From Rugamonas rivuli (GTDB taxonomy: Bacteria > Pseudomonadota > Gammaproteobacteria > Burkholderiales > Burkholderiaceae_D), in assembly GCF_009380165.1 (NCBI RefSeq), contig NZ_WHUF01000002.1, positions 1 to 64,000 of the forward strand: a DNA stretch of 64,000 bases, read 5' to 3'. A model generated the notes under the pieces. The model was not told the DNA's origin. It saw nothing but the letters and a program-made list of their open reading frames with translations, and made no database searches. Each line of letters opens with the position of its first letter. Positions within the stretch are counted from its first letter, which is position 1. Shown here piece after piece: positions 54,092 to 63,750 of this stretch. The translations under genes and the position numbers were made by a program.

Positions 54092-54769
54092 ATGACCCAA
54101 GACGAACTGAAACAAGCCGTAGCCCGCGCCGCCATCGATTACGTGGTGGACAACGAGATCATCGGCGTCGGCACCGGCTCCACCGCCAACTTCTTCATCG
54201 ACGAGCTGGCCAAGATCAAGCACCGCATCAAAGGCGCGGTGGCCTCGTCGGAAGCGACCGCGGCCCGCCTGCGCGGCCACGGCATCGAAGTGTTCGACCT
54301 GAACGACGTGCCGGCCATCGCCGTCTACATCGACGGCGCCGATGAAATCACCAATACCGGCGCCATGATCAAGGGCGGCGGCGCGGCGCTGACGCGCGAG
54401 AAGATCGTCGCCTCGGTGTCCGGCCAGTTCGTCTGCATCGCCGACGGCTCCAAGCTGGTCGACGTGATGGGCAAGTTCCCGCTGCCGGTGGAAGTGCTGC
54501 CGATGGCGCGCGCCTCGGTCACGCGCGCGCTGGCCGCCATCGGTGGCACGCCGAAGCTGCGCCTGAAGGCCGGCACCGACGAGGCCTTCATCACCGACAA
54601 CGGCGGCATGATCATCGACGTCGCCGGCCTGTCGATCACCGATCCGGTGGCGCTGGAGCAGCAGATCAACCAGATCGTCGGCGTGATCGCCGTCGGCCTG
54701 TTCGCCGCGCGCGGCGCCAACGTCTGCCTGCTGGGCATGGCGGACGGCGTCAAGACCCTGAAGTTCTAA
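54092..54769 (+). CDS. rpiA: Ribose-5-phosphate isomerase A
   Basis: 225 residues. [28 protein letters not shown], the DGADEI motif ([10 protein letters not shown]), [12 protein letters not shown] and EVLPMA. Interconverts ribose-5-phosphate and ribulose-5-phosphate. Starts after a 223-bp gap shared with the divergent receiver gene; followed by a REP-like repeat. Confidence 0.97.
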   Translation: MTQDELKQAVARAAIDYVVDNEIIGVGTGSTANFFIDELAKIKHRIKGAVASSEATAARLRGHGIEVFDLNDVPAIAVYIDGADEITNTGAMIKGGGAALTREKIVASVSGQFVCIADGSKLVDVMGKFPLPVEVLPMARASVTRALAAIGGTPKLRLKAGTDEAFITDNGGMIIDVAGLSITDPVALEQQINQIVGVIAVGLFAARGANVCLLGMADGVKTLKF

Positions 54770-54774
54770 GCGTG

Positions 54775-54834
54775 TCGTTCCCGCGCAGGCGGGAACCCAT
54801 GCTGAGTATGGATTCCCGCGTGCGCGGGAACGAC
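54775..54834. repeat. Dispersed REP-like palindromic element (copy 2)
   Basis: TTCCCGCGCAGGCGGGAA (54779-54796) and TTCCCGCGTGCGCGGGAA (54813-54830), framed by GTCG and CGAC. The first arm is identical to the one at 28368-28385. Sits between rpiA and the lipoprotein gene. Confidence 0.85.
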
Positions 54835-54856
54835 AGTTCACCTTTTCCGGGCTTCC

Positions 54857-55222
54857 ATGAAACGCTCCTTGATCCTCCTGCTGTGCGGCACGTCCTTGCT
54901 CAACGCCTGTTCGTGGCTGCCTGCCTCCCTGGGCAAGGCGCGGGAGGAAGCGGCGCCGCCGCGCAAGCCGGCGCCGCGCACCACGGCCGACGATGGCACG
55001 CCGATCAGCTACAACGATGGCGTCGAAATCCAGAAAGTGCCATTCCGCGCCGGCGTCTCGTCGGCAACGGTGGAGAAACTGGCTGCGCAGCAGGGCTGCA
55101 AGGGCGGCTGGGGTGCGGGCTTGGTGAGCGAACCGGGACCGGTCGAGGTGTATCGCATGACTTGTGAAAACGGCAAAGTTTTCATGGCAAGATGCGAACT
55201 GAAGCAGTGTAAAGCGATGTGA
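54857..55222 (+). CDS. Small hypothetical lipoprotein
   Basis: 121 residues with a lipoprotein signal (SLILLLCGTSLLNAC; lipobox Cys about residue 18). The mature part has a Pro/Arg-rich linker and a compact domain with paired cysteines (QQGCKGGWGAG, MTCENG, ARCELKQCKAM). The four to five cysteines may form disulfides in the periplasm. No further assignment can be supported. Confidence 0.78.
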   Translation: MKRSLILLLCGTSLLNACSWLPASLGKAREEAAPPRKPAPRTTADDGTPISYNDGVEIQKVPFRAGVSSATVEKLAAQQGCKGGWGAGLVSEPGPVEVYRMTCENGKVFMARCELKQCKAM

Positions 55223-55231
55223 AGTACTACG

Positions 55232-55253
55232 CACCGGCGGCAGGCGCCGCCGG
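55232..55253. terminator. Possible hairpin terminator between convergent genes
   Basis: Perfect 8-bp stem CCGGCGGC / GCCGCCGG with a 4-nt loop, centred between the lipoprotein stop and the yggX stop. No T-run follows on either strand, so termination would be Rho-assisted if real. Confidence 0.35.
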
Positions 55254-55265
55254 CGTTGACCGGAT

Positions 55266-55538
55266 TTACTCGGTAGGCGGCACGTAGCCCATGGCCGCGT
55301 CGGCGCCGTCGCCGAAAAAGTGTTTTTCCATCTGCGTCGCCAGGTATTTGCGGGCGCGCTGGTCGGCCAGGTTCAAACGGTTCTCGTTGACCAGCATGGT
55401 CTGGTGCTTCAGCCAGGCCGCCCAGGCTTCTTTCGAAACCGATTCATAGATCTTCTTACCCAGTTCGCCCGGATACGGCGGGAAGTCCAGACCTTCGGCT
55501 TCTTTGTTGAGTTTGATGCATTGAACGGTGCGGGCCAT
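55266..55538 (-). CDS. yggX: Fe(2+)-trafficking / oxidative damage protection protein YggX
   Basis: 90 residues, the full family length. Conserved Cys7 in RTVQCIKL, then [20 protein letters not shown] and the tail [14 protein letters not shown]. Protects iron-sulfur clusters from oxidative damage. Lies 35 bp after argA on the same strand. Confidence 0.96.
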   Translation of the reverse strand: MARTVQCIKLNKEAEGLDFPPYPGELGKKIYESVSKEAWAAWLKHQTMLVNENRLNLADQRARKYLATQMEKHFFGDGADAAMGYVPPTE

Positions 55539-55572
55539 CTGTGTTGCTCCTAAAGCGGTATGTAAAACGACA

Positions 55573-56883
55573 TTATAAGGTCTTAATCAAAACCTGGGAC
55601 TTGCGCTGCCAGTTGTACATGCGCTGGCGGTCCTTGGGCAGGGCGTCGACGGTGACGGGCACGAAGCCGCGCTTCTGGAACCAGTGCGAGGTGCGGGTGG
55701 TCAGCACGAACAGCTTTTGCACGCCGATGGCGCGCGCGCGGTTCTCCATGTGCTTGAGGATGCGCTCGCCGTCGCCCTGGGCCTGGACTTCCGGGTTAAC
55801 CGTCAAACATGCCATTTCGGCCATTTTTTGTTCCGGGAACGGATACAGCGCGGCGCAACCGAAGATCACGCCATCGTGCTCGATGACGGAGAAGTAGTCG
55901 ATTTCGCGCTCGATCAGCTCGCGGCCTCGCTTGACCAGCGTGCCGTCGGCCTCCAGCGGCTCGATCAGCTTGATGATGCCGCCGACGTCCTCGATGGTGG
56001 CCTGGCGCAGCGATTCCAGGTTCTCGTGCGAGATCATGGTGCCCACGCCATCGTGGGTGAACAGCTCCAGCAGCGCCGAGCCGTCCATGCTGAACGAAAC
56101 GATGTGCGAGCGTTCGACGCCGTTGTCGCACGCCTTGATGCAGTGCTTCAGGTAGAAGGCGGTGGCGTCCGGCAGGAAGCCGGCCTGCAGCACGGCTTCG
56201 GCCTGGTGCGACGACAGTTCGCGGATCTCGGTGCCGCCGGCGTCGGTCATCATGCCGGTCTCGGTGATGAAGATCAGCTTGTCCGCATGCAGGGCGATGG
56301 CGGTGCTGCACGCCACGTCTTCCATGGTCAGGTTGAAGGCTTCGCCGGTCGGCGAGAAGCCCAGCGGCGACAGCAGCACCAGGCCATCCGAGCCGAGGAT
56401 GGAGTGGATGGTTTCGGCGTCGACCTTGCGGGTGACGCCGGTCAGTTCCAGGTCCACGCCGTCGATCACGCCCAGCGGACGGGCGGTGATGAAGTTGCCG
56501 GAAATGATGCGGATGGCCGCGTTGGACATCGGCGTGTTCGGCAAGCCCTGGCTGAAGGCGGCCTCGATATCGAGGCGCAGCTCGCCGGCGGCTTCCTTGG
56601 CGCACTCCATGGCGGCGATGTCGGTGATGCGCACGCCGTTGTGGAAGCGGCCTTCGACGTTACGCAGGGCCAGCTGCTCGGCCACCTGGGGGCGCGAGCC
56701 GTAGACCACGGTAACGTTGATGTCGAGCGCGTGCAGCAGCGACAGATCGTGGGCCAGCACCTGCAGCGCGCCGGCGCTCACGAGCTCACCAGGGAAGGCG
56801 ACCACGAAGGTCTTGCCACGGAAGGCGTGGATGTAAGGCGCGACTGAGCGCAGCCATTGGACGAATTGGGTAGGGTTTTCCAT
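55573..56883 (-). CDS. argA: Amino-acid N-acetyltransferase (N-acetylglutamate synthase)
   Basis: The frame is open far upstream, but the family begins at [24 protein letters not shown] 56883 (436 residues); an ATG three codons earlier is possible. N-terminal amino-acid-kinase-like domain (about 20-270; [27 protein letters not shown]) and C-terminal GNAT domain (about 285-435; [20 protein letters not shown]). First step of arginine synthesis, normally feedback-inhibited through the kinase-like domain. Divergent to hrpA with 55 bp between starts. Confidence 0.95.
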   Translation of the reverse strand: MENPTQFVQWLRSVAPYIHAFRGKTFVVAFPGELVSAGALQVLAHDLSLLHALDINVTVVYGSRPQVAEQLALRNVEGRFHNGVRITDIAAMECAKEAAGELRLDIEAAFSQGLPNTPMSNAAIRIISGNFITARPLGVIDGVDLELTGVTRKVDAETIHSILGSDGLVLLSPLGFSPTGEAFNLTMEDVACSTAIALHADKLIFITETGMMTDAGGTEIRELSSHQAEAVLQAGFLPDATAFYLKHCIKACDNGVERSHIVSFSMDGSALLELFTHDGVGTMISHENLESLRQATIEDVGGIIKLIEPLEADGTLVKRGRELIEREIDYFSVIEHDGVIFGCAALYPFPEQKMAEMACLTVNPEVQAQGDGERILKHMENRARAIGVQKLFVLTTRTSHWFQKRGFVPVTVDALPKDRQRMYNWQRKSQVLIKTL

Positions 56884-56938
56884 TAGCCGCATTATAATTC
56901 GGTGCGCGACTTCCGCGCCAAAACCTTTGTAAAAAACA

Positions 56939-59900
56939 ATGTCAGAAGCCAGTAACAAGTCTAAAGGCGCGTCCAGCACGCCCGCCAGCACGCAGAACCG
57001 CCCCTCCCGCACCCCGCAAGCGCCCAACGCCCGGCCAGGGCAGGGCCAGCCACGCCCGCAAGGGGAGGCCCGCCCGCGCAGCGGTGAGCCGCGTCCGGCC
57101 GGCCAGCAGCGCCCGCCGCAGCAGCCGCGTGTCGCGCGGCCGCCCCGCGCAGCGCTGTCGGACGGCGAGGGCGGACTGATTGCGCCGCCGCGCCGCGAGC
57201 CTCGGCCACGTCTGACGCCTGAAGAACAAGCGGCCCGCGACGCCGAACGCGCCTTCCGCAACCCGCTGCCGCCGATCACCTATCCCGAAGACCTGCCGGT
57301 CTCCGGCCGCCGGCACGAAATCGCCGAAGCGCTGCAAAACAGCCAGGTCATCATCGTCTCCGGCGAAACCGGCTCCGGCAAAACCACGCAGCTGCCGAAG
57401 ATCTGCCTGGAACTGGGCCGCGGCCAGAAAGGCCTGATCGGCCACACGCAGCCGCGCCGTATCGCCGCCTCGTCCACCGCCAAGCGCATCGCGCAGGAGC
57501 TGGGCACGCCGCTGGGCGAAACGGTAGGCTTCAAGGTCCGCTTCGCCGACACGCTGACCAAGGGCGCCTCGGTCAAGCTGATGACCGACGGTATCCTGCT
57601 GGCCGAAACGCAAACCGACCCGCTGCTGAAGAACTACGACACCATCATCATCGATGAAGCGCACGAACGCAGCCTGAACATCGACTTCCTGCTCGGCTAC
57701 CTGAAGCAGCTGCTGCCGCGCCGTCCGGACCTGAAGGTGATCATCACCTCCGCGACCATCGACGCCGACCGCTTCTCGCGCCACTTCGGCACGCCGGAAA
57801 AACCGGCGCCGGTGATCGAAGTCTCCGGCCGCCTGTACAAGGTGGAAGTGCGCTACCGCCCGATCGAAAGCGATATCGTCAATCCAGCCGTGGCCAACGC
57901 CGAAGGCAAAGGCCAGCGCACCGCCGCCGCCCGTGAAAAGCGCGACCTGATGGACGCCGTGGTCGACGGCGTCGACGAACTGGCCCGCCTGGGCTCGGGC
58001 GACGTGCTGGTGTTCCTGCCCGGCGAACGCGAAATCCGCGACGCCGCCGAAGCCCTGCGCAAGCACCATCCACCGCACGTGGAAATCCTGCCGCTGTTCG
58101 CCCGCCTGTCGGCCGAAGAGCAGGAGCGCGTGTTCAAGCTGACCAACGCCCGCCGCATCGTGTTGGCCACCAACGTCGCCGAAACCTCGCTGACCGTGCC
58201 GGGCATCCGCTACGTGGTGGACGCCGGCCTGGCCCGCGTGAAGCGCTACAGCTACCGCAACAAGGTCGAGCAGCTGCAGATCGAACCGATCGCGCAATCG
58301 GCCGCCAACCAGCGCGCCGGCCGTTGCGGCCGCGTGGCCGATGGCGTCTGCATCCGCTTGTACGAAGAGCAGGACTTCCTGCAACGGCCGAAGTTCACCG
58401 AGCCGGAAATCCTGCGCTCGTCGCTGGCCTCGGTCATCCTGCGCATGAAGTCCCTGCATCTGACGGACGTGGAGACCTTCCCGTTCATCGAACCGCCGCT
58501 GGCGCGCGCCATCGCCGACGGCTACCAGCTGCTGCAAGAGCTGGGCGCTGTCGACGAATACAACCAGCTGACGCCATTAGGCAAGAAGCTGTCCAAGCTG
58601 CCGCTGGATCCGCGCGTAGGCCGCATGATCCTGGCCGCGCTGGACAACGTCTGCCTGAACGAAGTGCTGATCATTGCATCCGCGCTGTCGGTGCAGGATC
58701 CACGCGACCGTCCGATGGAGCACCAGCAGGCCGCCGACGAAGCGCACAAGAAGTTCGCCGACGAGAAGTCGGAGTTCCTCAGTTATATCAAGATCTGGAA
58801 GTGGTTCGAAAACGCGATTGAGCACAAGAAGACCAATCGCCAGCTGATGGACAACTGCCGCACCAACTTCCTGTCGCAGCTGCGGCTGCGCGAGTGGCGC
58901 GACGTGCATTCGCAGTTGCTGACCATCGTGAAGGAGCAGGGCTGGCGCATCAACGAAACGCCGGCCACGTACGAGAACCTGCATCTGGCGCTGCTGACTG
59001 GCCTGCTGGGTAACATCGGCTTCAAGGGCGAGGACGAACCGGGCGCCGGCTACCTGGGCGCACGCGGCATCAAGTTCAATATCTGGCCGGGCTCCTCGCT
59101 GCTGAAGAAGCCGGGCAAGTGGATCATGGCGGCCGAACTGGTCGACACCACGCGCCTGTATGCGCGCTGCGTGGCGCAGATCCAGCCGGAGTGGCTGGAA
59201 AAGGTCGGCGGCCATCTGCTGAAAAAATCGTGGGGCGAGCCGCGTTGGGAGAAGAAGTCCGCGCAGGTCAGCGCATCCGAACGCGCCACCTTGTATGGGC
59301 TGGTGGTGTACAGCCAACGCCGCATCAACTACGGTTTGTTCAATCCGGTCGAGGCGCGCGAGATTTTCATTCGCGATGCGCTGGTCGGCGGCGACTACGA
59401 AACGCGTGCGCCGTTCTTCGCGCACAACCACAAGTTGATCAAGGAGATTGAGAACCTTGAACACAAGTCGCGCCGTCTCGACGTGCTGGTGGACGATGAA
59501 CTGATCGCCGCCTTCTACGACAAGCTGATACCGGCCGATGTGGTCAACGGCGCCGGTTTCGAGAAGTGGCACAAGGACGCGACGTTCGCCGAACCGAAGC
59601 TGCTGTACCTGAACCGCGACGAATTGATGCGCCACGAAGCGGCCGGCGTCACCACGGACCTGTTCCCGAAAATGATGTCGGTGACAGGGCTGGAAATGCA
59701 GCTAACCTATCACTTCGAACCTGGCAGCGTGCGCGATGGCGTGACCATGGCGGTGCCGCTGTATGCCTTGAACCAGCTGCCACGCGAACGTTGCGAATGG
59801 CTGGTGCCGGGCATGTTGAAGGAGAAGGTGCATCTGCTGCTCAAATCCCTGCCGCAGAAGCTGCGCCGCCATTGCGTGCCGCTGCCGGATTACGCCGCCA

Positions 59901-61177
59901 AGTTCTGCGAGCGTGTGCATGAAGCGGGCGTGTTCGGGCGTGGTGATCTGGTCGACGCGATCATCGCCGACATCCGTTCGCAGATCACGATCTCGGTGCT
60001 GACCAGCGACTTCAAACCGGAGACGCTGCCGGCGCACCACTTCATGAACTTCAAGGTGATCGACGAGCACGGACGCCAGCTGGAGATGGGCCGCAACCTG
60101 GCCACGCTGCAAGCCGAATTCGGCACGCAGGCGCGGGAGAGCTTCCAGAAGATGGCCGAGTCGTCCGGCGGCCAGGGCGTGAGCATGCGTGCGTTGGGCA
60201 GTGGCGGCAGTGCGTCGTCGTCTGCCGCATCGTCGTCGGCGTCGGCGAAAGCTGGCGCACCGGCGGCGCAAGGCAAGGGGGCTCCCGCAGCCGCCGGCGC
60301 CGCGCCGACGGCCACCAGCGGCATCACGCTGACCGGCCTGACCTCGTGGACTTTCGGCGAGCTGCCGGAGCTGCTGGAAATCGCGCAAGGCAAGCTGACG
60401 CTGATCGGCTTCCCGGCGCTGGTGGACAAGGGCGCGCACTGCGATCTGGAAGTGTTCGACGATCCGACCGTGGCGGCGCGTACGCACCGTGTCGGCTTGC
60501 GCCGCCTGTTCTCCTTGCAGATGAAGGACCAGATCAAGTTCATCGAAAAAGGCATCCCGGGCTTGCAGCAGATGGGCATGCAGTTCATGAGCATGGGCAC
60601 GCAGGAAGAGCTGCGCGAGCAGATCATCAACAAGGCGCTGGATATCGCTTGCCTGCAAGACCCGCTGCCGGTGGATGCGGCCAGCTTCGCCAAGCGCAAG
60701 GACGAAGGAAAGTCGCGCCTGGTGCTGCTGGTGAACGAGATTGCGCGTCTGCTGTCGCAGGTGCTGACCGAGTTCCATGGCCTGCCCAAGCGTTTGCAAG
60801 GGCTGCCCGCGCAGGCTGCGTCGGATATGCAGGCGCAGTTGCAAGGGCTGGTCAACAAGCGCTTCCTGTCGGAGAACGAGTACAGCCAGCTGTCGCACTT
60901 CCCCCGCTATCTGAAGGCGATGAATGTGCGTATCGAGAAGCTGCGCGGCGACCCCGCGCGCGACGCCAAGCTGATGGCCGAATGGCAGCAGGCGGCGATG
61001 CTTTACCAGCGCGCCAACAAGGATAAATCGGCCGGCAAGAATACCGATCCGAAGATGGTGGAATTCCGCTGGATGCTGGAGGAGTTGCGCGTGTCGCTGT
61101 TCGCGCAGGAGCTGCGCACGCCGATGCCTGTATCGGCCAAGCGTCTGCTGAAAGTGTGGGAGTCGATGCAGCGCTAA
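56939..61177 (+). CDS. hrpA: ATP-dependent RNA helicase HrpA
   Basis: 1412 residues, slightly longer than the roughly 1300 of enterobacterial HrpA. The first 90 residues are Pro/Arg-rich and disordered. Helicase core: GETGSGKTTQ (motif I), TQPRRIAA (Ia), IIDEAHERS (DEAH, II), TSATID (III), TNVAETSLTVPGI (V), QRAGRCGR (VI). Followed by HA2, OB-fold and the long HrpA C-terminal domain. A low-complexity Ser/Ala insert (about 1088-1125) splits the C-terminal part. HrpA acts on stalled or collided ribosomes in E. coli. Confidence 0.96.
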   Translation: MSEASNKSKGASSTPASTQNRPSRTPQAPNARPGQGQPRPQGEARPRSGEPRPAGQQRPPQQPRVARPPRAALSDGEGGLIAPPRREPRPRLTPEEQAARDAERAFRNPLPPITYPEDLPVSGRRHEIAEALQNSQVIIVSGETGSGKTTQLPKICLELGRGQKGLIGHTQPRRIAASSTAKRIAQELGTPLGETVGFKVRFADTLTKGASVKLMTDGILLAETQTDPLLKNYDTIIIDEAHERSLNIDFLLGYLKQLLPRRPDLKVIITSATIDADRFSRHFGTPEKPAPVIEVSGRLYKVEVRYRPIESDIVNPAVANAEGKGQRTAAAREKRDLMDAVVDGVDELARLGSGDVLVFLPGEREIRDAAEALRKHHPPHVEILPLFARLSAEEQERVFKLTNARRIVLATNVAETSLTVPGIRYVVDAGLARVKRYSYRNKVEQLQIEPIAQSAANQRAGRCGRVADGVCIRLYEEQDFLQRPKFTEPEILRSSLASVILRMKSLHLTDVETFPFIEPPLARAIADGYQLLQELGAVDEYNQLTPLGKKLSKLPLDPRVGRMILAALDNVCLNEVLIIASALSVQDPRDRPMEHQQAADEAHKKFADEKSEFLSYIKIWKWFENAIEHKKTNRQLMDNCRTNFLSQLRLREWRDVHSQLLTIVKEQGWRINETPATYENLHLALLTGLLGNIGFKGEDEPGAGYLGARGIKFNIWPGSSLLKKPGKWIMAAELVDTTRLYARCVAQIQPEWLEKVGGHLLKKSWGEPRWEKKSAQVSASERATLYGLVVYSQRRINYGLFNPVEAREIFIRDALVGGDYETRAPFFAHNHKLIKEIENLEHKSRRLDVLVDDELIAAFYDKLIPADVVNGAGFEKWHKDATFAEPKLLYLNRDELMRHEAAGVTTDLFPKMMSVTGLEMQLTYHFEPGSVRDGVTMAVPLYALNQLPRERCEWLVPGMLKEKVHLLLKSLPQKLRRHCVPLPDYAAKFCERVHEAGVFGRGDLVDAIIADIRSQITISVLTSDFKPETLPAHHFMNFKVIDEHGRQLEMGRNLATLQAEFGTQARESFQKMAESSGGQGVSMRALGSGGSASSSAASSSASAKAGAPAAQGKGAPAAAGAAPTATSGITLTGLTSWTFGELPELLEIAQGKLTLIGFPALVDKGAHCDLEVFDDPTVAARTHRVGLRRLFSLQMKDQIKFIEKGIPGLQQMGMQFMSMGTQEELREQIINKALDIACLQDPLPVDAASFAKRKDEGKSRLVLLVNEIARLLSQVLTEFHGLPKRLQGLPAQAASDMQAQLQGLVNKRFLSENEYSQLSHFPRYLKAMNVRIEKLRGDPARDAKLMAEWQQAAMLYQRANKDKSAGKNTDPKMVEFRWMLEELRVSLFAQELRTPMPVSAKRLLKVWESMQR

Positions 61178-61243
61178 GCGCGCTGGCGCACGCAGGCTGA
61201 GGGAGGTTCGGAGTAGACTTTATCGCAACAGGAGATCGCCGCG

Positions 61244-62359
61244 ATGAAGAGAGCCGCCAGCAGTTTGTTACGTACTTTGGTCCGCTCGGGGAAGCGGCAG
61301 AGCCGTGCCGTCAGCAAGATCGTGACGGCGTTGTTCGCCGCGCCCGCAGCCGCCAAGCCGAAACGAAAACGCAAACCCGCCACGAAGGTCGCCAAGGCGG
61401 CGACGCGTGTACGCGCCGCGCCGGCGGCGATACACGTCCCGCCGTCGCCCGGCAAATGGCTGGCCTCCCACTTCTCCGCACCGCCCGGCATCGGCACGCC
61501 CGGGCGCCGCATGAGCTACTGGCTCTACCTGCCCAACAATCCGCCCGAAGACACGCAACGCAAAGGCTTGCCGTTATTGGTGATGCTGCACGGCTGTCAT
61601 CAAACCGCCACCCAGTTCGCGCAAGGCACGCGCATGAATCAGTGGGCGGAGCAGATGGGCTATGCCGTCCTCTATCCGCAGCAGTTGGTCAGCACTCATG
61701 CCCAGCGCTGCTGGAAATGGTATGACCGCGCTACGCAGGAAGGCGGCGGCGATGTGCCCATCATCGTCGGAATGATCGATAAAGTGATGACGCAATATGC
61801 CATCGACCGTTCGCGCATTTACATCGCCGGCATTTCGGCGGGCGCCGGCATGGCCAACATCGTCGCGCTGAATCATCCGCACTTGTTCGCCGCAGTGGGG
61901 CTGCATTCAGGCCCCGTGTTCGGCGCGGGCCACAACACCATCGGCGCGCTGGGCGTGATGCAGCATGGCGCCGCCCTGCGTGCCGACGCCGCCGCACACG
62001 AAGTGCTGACGCGCCATCCCCAGTTCCCCGGCATGCCCGCGATCCTGATCCAGGGCGCGGGCGACAATGTAGTCCGTCCCATCAACCAGATCCAGCTTGC
62101 GCGCCAAAGCCAGCTGCTGAACCGCCTGTCGGCAGTACCGAAGATCACCCACAAACCGCAAGGACGCAGCGGCCGCCACAACGCCCACCAGCTGCACGAC
62201 TTCTACGAAGGAAGAAAACTCCTGCTGCGCGTCGCCCACATCGCCGACCTCGAACACGCCTGGAGCGGCGGCGATCCGGCACTAGCCTTCAACGCCAAGG
62301 CCGGCCCGGATGCCAGCAAGATGATGCTGGAATTTTTCTCACGCCATCAGCGCGGCTAG
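61244..62359 (+). CDS. PHB depolymerase family esterase
   Basis: 371 residues. The alpha/beta-hydrolase domain (from about 95) has LLVMLHGCHQTATQFAQGTRMN, the nucleophile elbow GISAGAGMAN (Ser), an Asp in LIQGAGDNVV, and a late His (HAWSGGD). The N-terminal 80 residues are very basic and Ala/Pro-rich (KPKRKRKPATKVAKAATR) without a clear signal peptide, which is unusual for a secreted depolymerase and suggests an intracellular or granule-bound enzyme. Substrate could be a polyester or an acetylated polysaccharide. Confidence 0.9.
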   Translation: MKRAASSLLRTLVRSGKRQSRAVSKIVTALFAAPAAAKPKRKRKPATKVAKAATRVRAAPAAIHVPPSPGKWLASHFSAPPGIGTPGRRMSYWLYLPNNPPEDTQRKGLPLLVMLHGCHQTATQFAQGTRMNQWAEQMGYAVLYPQQLVSTHAQRCWKWYDRATQEGGGDVPIIVGMIDKVMTQYAIDRSRIYIAGISAGAGMANIVALNHPHLFAAVGLHSGPVFGAGHNTIGALGVMQHGAALRADAAAHEVLTRHPQFPGMPAILIQGAGDNVVRPINQIQLARQSQLLNRLSAVPKITHKPQGRSGRHNAHQLHDFYEGRKLLLRVAHIADLEHAWSGGDPALAFNAKAGPDASKMMLEFFSRHQRG

Positions 62360-62362
62360 GCG

Positions 62363-63667
62363 TTACAGCAGAAACGCCAGCGCAGCCACGGCCGTCGGCG
62401 CCAGTGCGCCGGCCAGCAGGCCGATAGCGCCTATCGATTCATCCTGGAAGCCGCGACGCAACAGCGATACGCCGGCCGGATTCGGCGCGTTGGCGATCAC
62501 CGTCAAACCACCGCCCGCCACCGCGCCCGCCACCAGCATGTATTGCGACTGCGCCGAAATCCCTTCGATCAGCGAGCCGAGATAGGTCAGCGCGGCATTG
62601 TCCGTAATCGCCGTCAGACCCAGCGCGCTGAAGAACAGCGCCACCGGCGGCAGGCTTTCCACAATCGGCTGCAACCACCATTGCTGCATGCCGCCCAATA
62701 CCACCAGCCCGGCCAGGAAGAAGCCCACCAGCAGGCCTTCCTTGACGATCAGGGGATTCTGGTAGCGCTGGTAAGCCTGCGTGAATCCCAGGAACAGCAT
62801 GAAGATGCCGAGGAACAGCACCGGGTGATGCCCCAGCACCACCACCGCAGCCAGGAAGACCAGATGAATGGCCGTCACCATCAACGGCACGGCGGGCGCC
62901 GCATCAACCCCGGCCGGCGCGGCGGCCGGCGCGCGCAAATGCGGACGCAGGATGAAGCTGACCACGGTCGCGTTGATCACCACCGCGATCGCCGCCTTCC
63001 AGCCGAAATGCGTGGCCATGAAGGCGCTGTCCCACTGCCAGGTGGTCGCCACCATCAGCACCGGCGGCGCGGCGTAGGCGGTCAGCGTGCCGCCTATCGA
63101 GACGTTGACGAACAACACGCCCAACGCGCCGTACTTCAGCCACTCCGGCATGCCCTCGCGGAAGATCAGCGGCGCCAGCATCAGCGCGGCCAAGGTCATC
63201 GCGGCCGGCTCTGTGATCAGCGAACCGGTCAGCGGCACCAGCGCCAGGCCGAACCACACCAGCGCCAGTTCGGTGCGCATCGGCAGCAGCCTGGCCAGCA
63301 CCATCAGCATGCGCTGCACTATGTCCAGCACCGGCCGCGACGCGGCCACCACCATTACCGTGAACACGAACAGCGGCTCGGTGTACTGGCGCGATTCGGC
63401 GTAGCTGATGGCGGCGTCGCTGCCGCCCAGCAGCGCCATGGCGATAATCAGGATGAAAGCCCAGAAACCGAACACCACTTCCACCTCGCCCAGCAGGTGG
63501 AACAGCCCCGCGTGGCGCGGATGGCGGTGCGATAACACTTCGAAGGATTTGGCTGCGAAGGTGTGCAGCAGCGCCAGTCCGAACAGGATGGCGCCGACCA
63601 GTTGTATGGTTTGCAAAGGATGTCCTTGTTGAGTTGCCTGAACTACATGGTACAGCAAGGGGCGCAC
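62363..63667 (-). CDS. Putative Na+/H+ antiporter
   Basis: 434 residues with about eleven to twelve hydrophobic helices and almost no soluble domain. Features seen: an early FAAKSFEVLSHRHPRHAGLFHLLGEVEVVFGFW segment, two NhaD/ion-transporter-like helical repeats, LTAITDNAALTYLGSLIEG and a C-terminal GGLTVIANAPNPAGVSLLRRGF. This matches a widespread family annotated as putative Na+/H+ antiporters. The transported ion has not been shown here. Convergent with the esterase gene, 3 bp between stops. Confidence 0.82.
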   Translation of the reverse strand: MRPLLYHVVQATQQGHPLQTIQLVGAILFGLALLHTFAAKSFEVLSHRHPRHAGLFHLLGEVEVVFGFWAFILIIAMALLGGSDAAISYAESRQYTEPLFVFTVMVVAASRPVLDIVQRMLMVLARLLPMRTELALVWFGLALVPLTGSLITEPAAMTLAALMLAPLIFREGMPEWLKYGALGVLFVNVSIGGTLTAYAAPPVLMVATTWQWDSAFMATHFGWKAAIAVVINATVVSFILRPHLRAPAAAPAGVDAAPAVPLMVTAIHLVFLAAVVVLGHHPVLFLGIFMLFLGFTQAYQRYQNPLIVKEGLLVGFFLAGLVVLGGMQQWWLQPIVESLPPVALFFSALGLTAITDNAALTYLGSLIEGISAQSQYMLVAGAVAGGGLTVIANAPNPAGVSLLRRGFQDESIGAIGLLAGALAPTAVAALAFLL

Positions 63668-63705
63668 GATACAGTTTTGACCTTGCCAAAATCGCCTGCA
63701 AATAG

Positions 63706-63725
63706 TACTGTGTATTTATACAGTA
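63706..63725. promoter_or_regulatory. LexA (SOS) box before imuA
   Basis: TACTGT-GTATTTAT-ACAGTA: a perfect CTGT-N8-ACAG core with TA on both ends, 26 bp before the imuA ATG. Matches the gammaproteobacterial/betaproteobacterial LexA consensus closely. Confidence 0.92.
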
Positions 63726-63750
63726 TTTGCGGTAAAATCCGTTCCACATC

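Noticed and set aside
55573..57279. N-terminal extension of argA up to 57279
   Set aside because: The extension is antisense to the 5' end of hrpA and lacks homology; the family start is at 56883.
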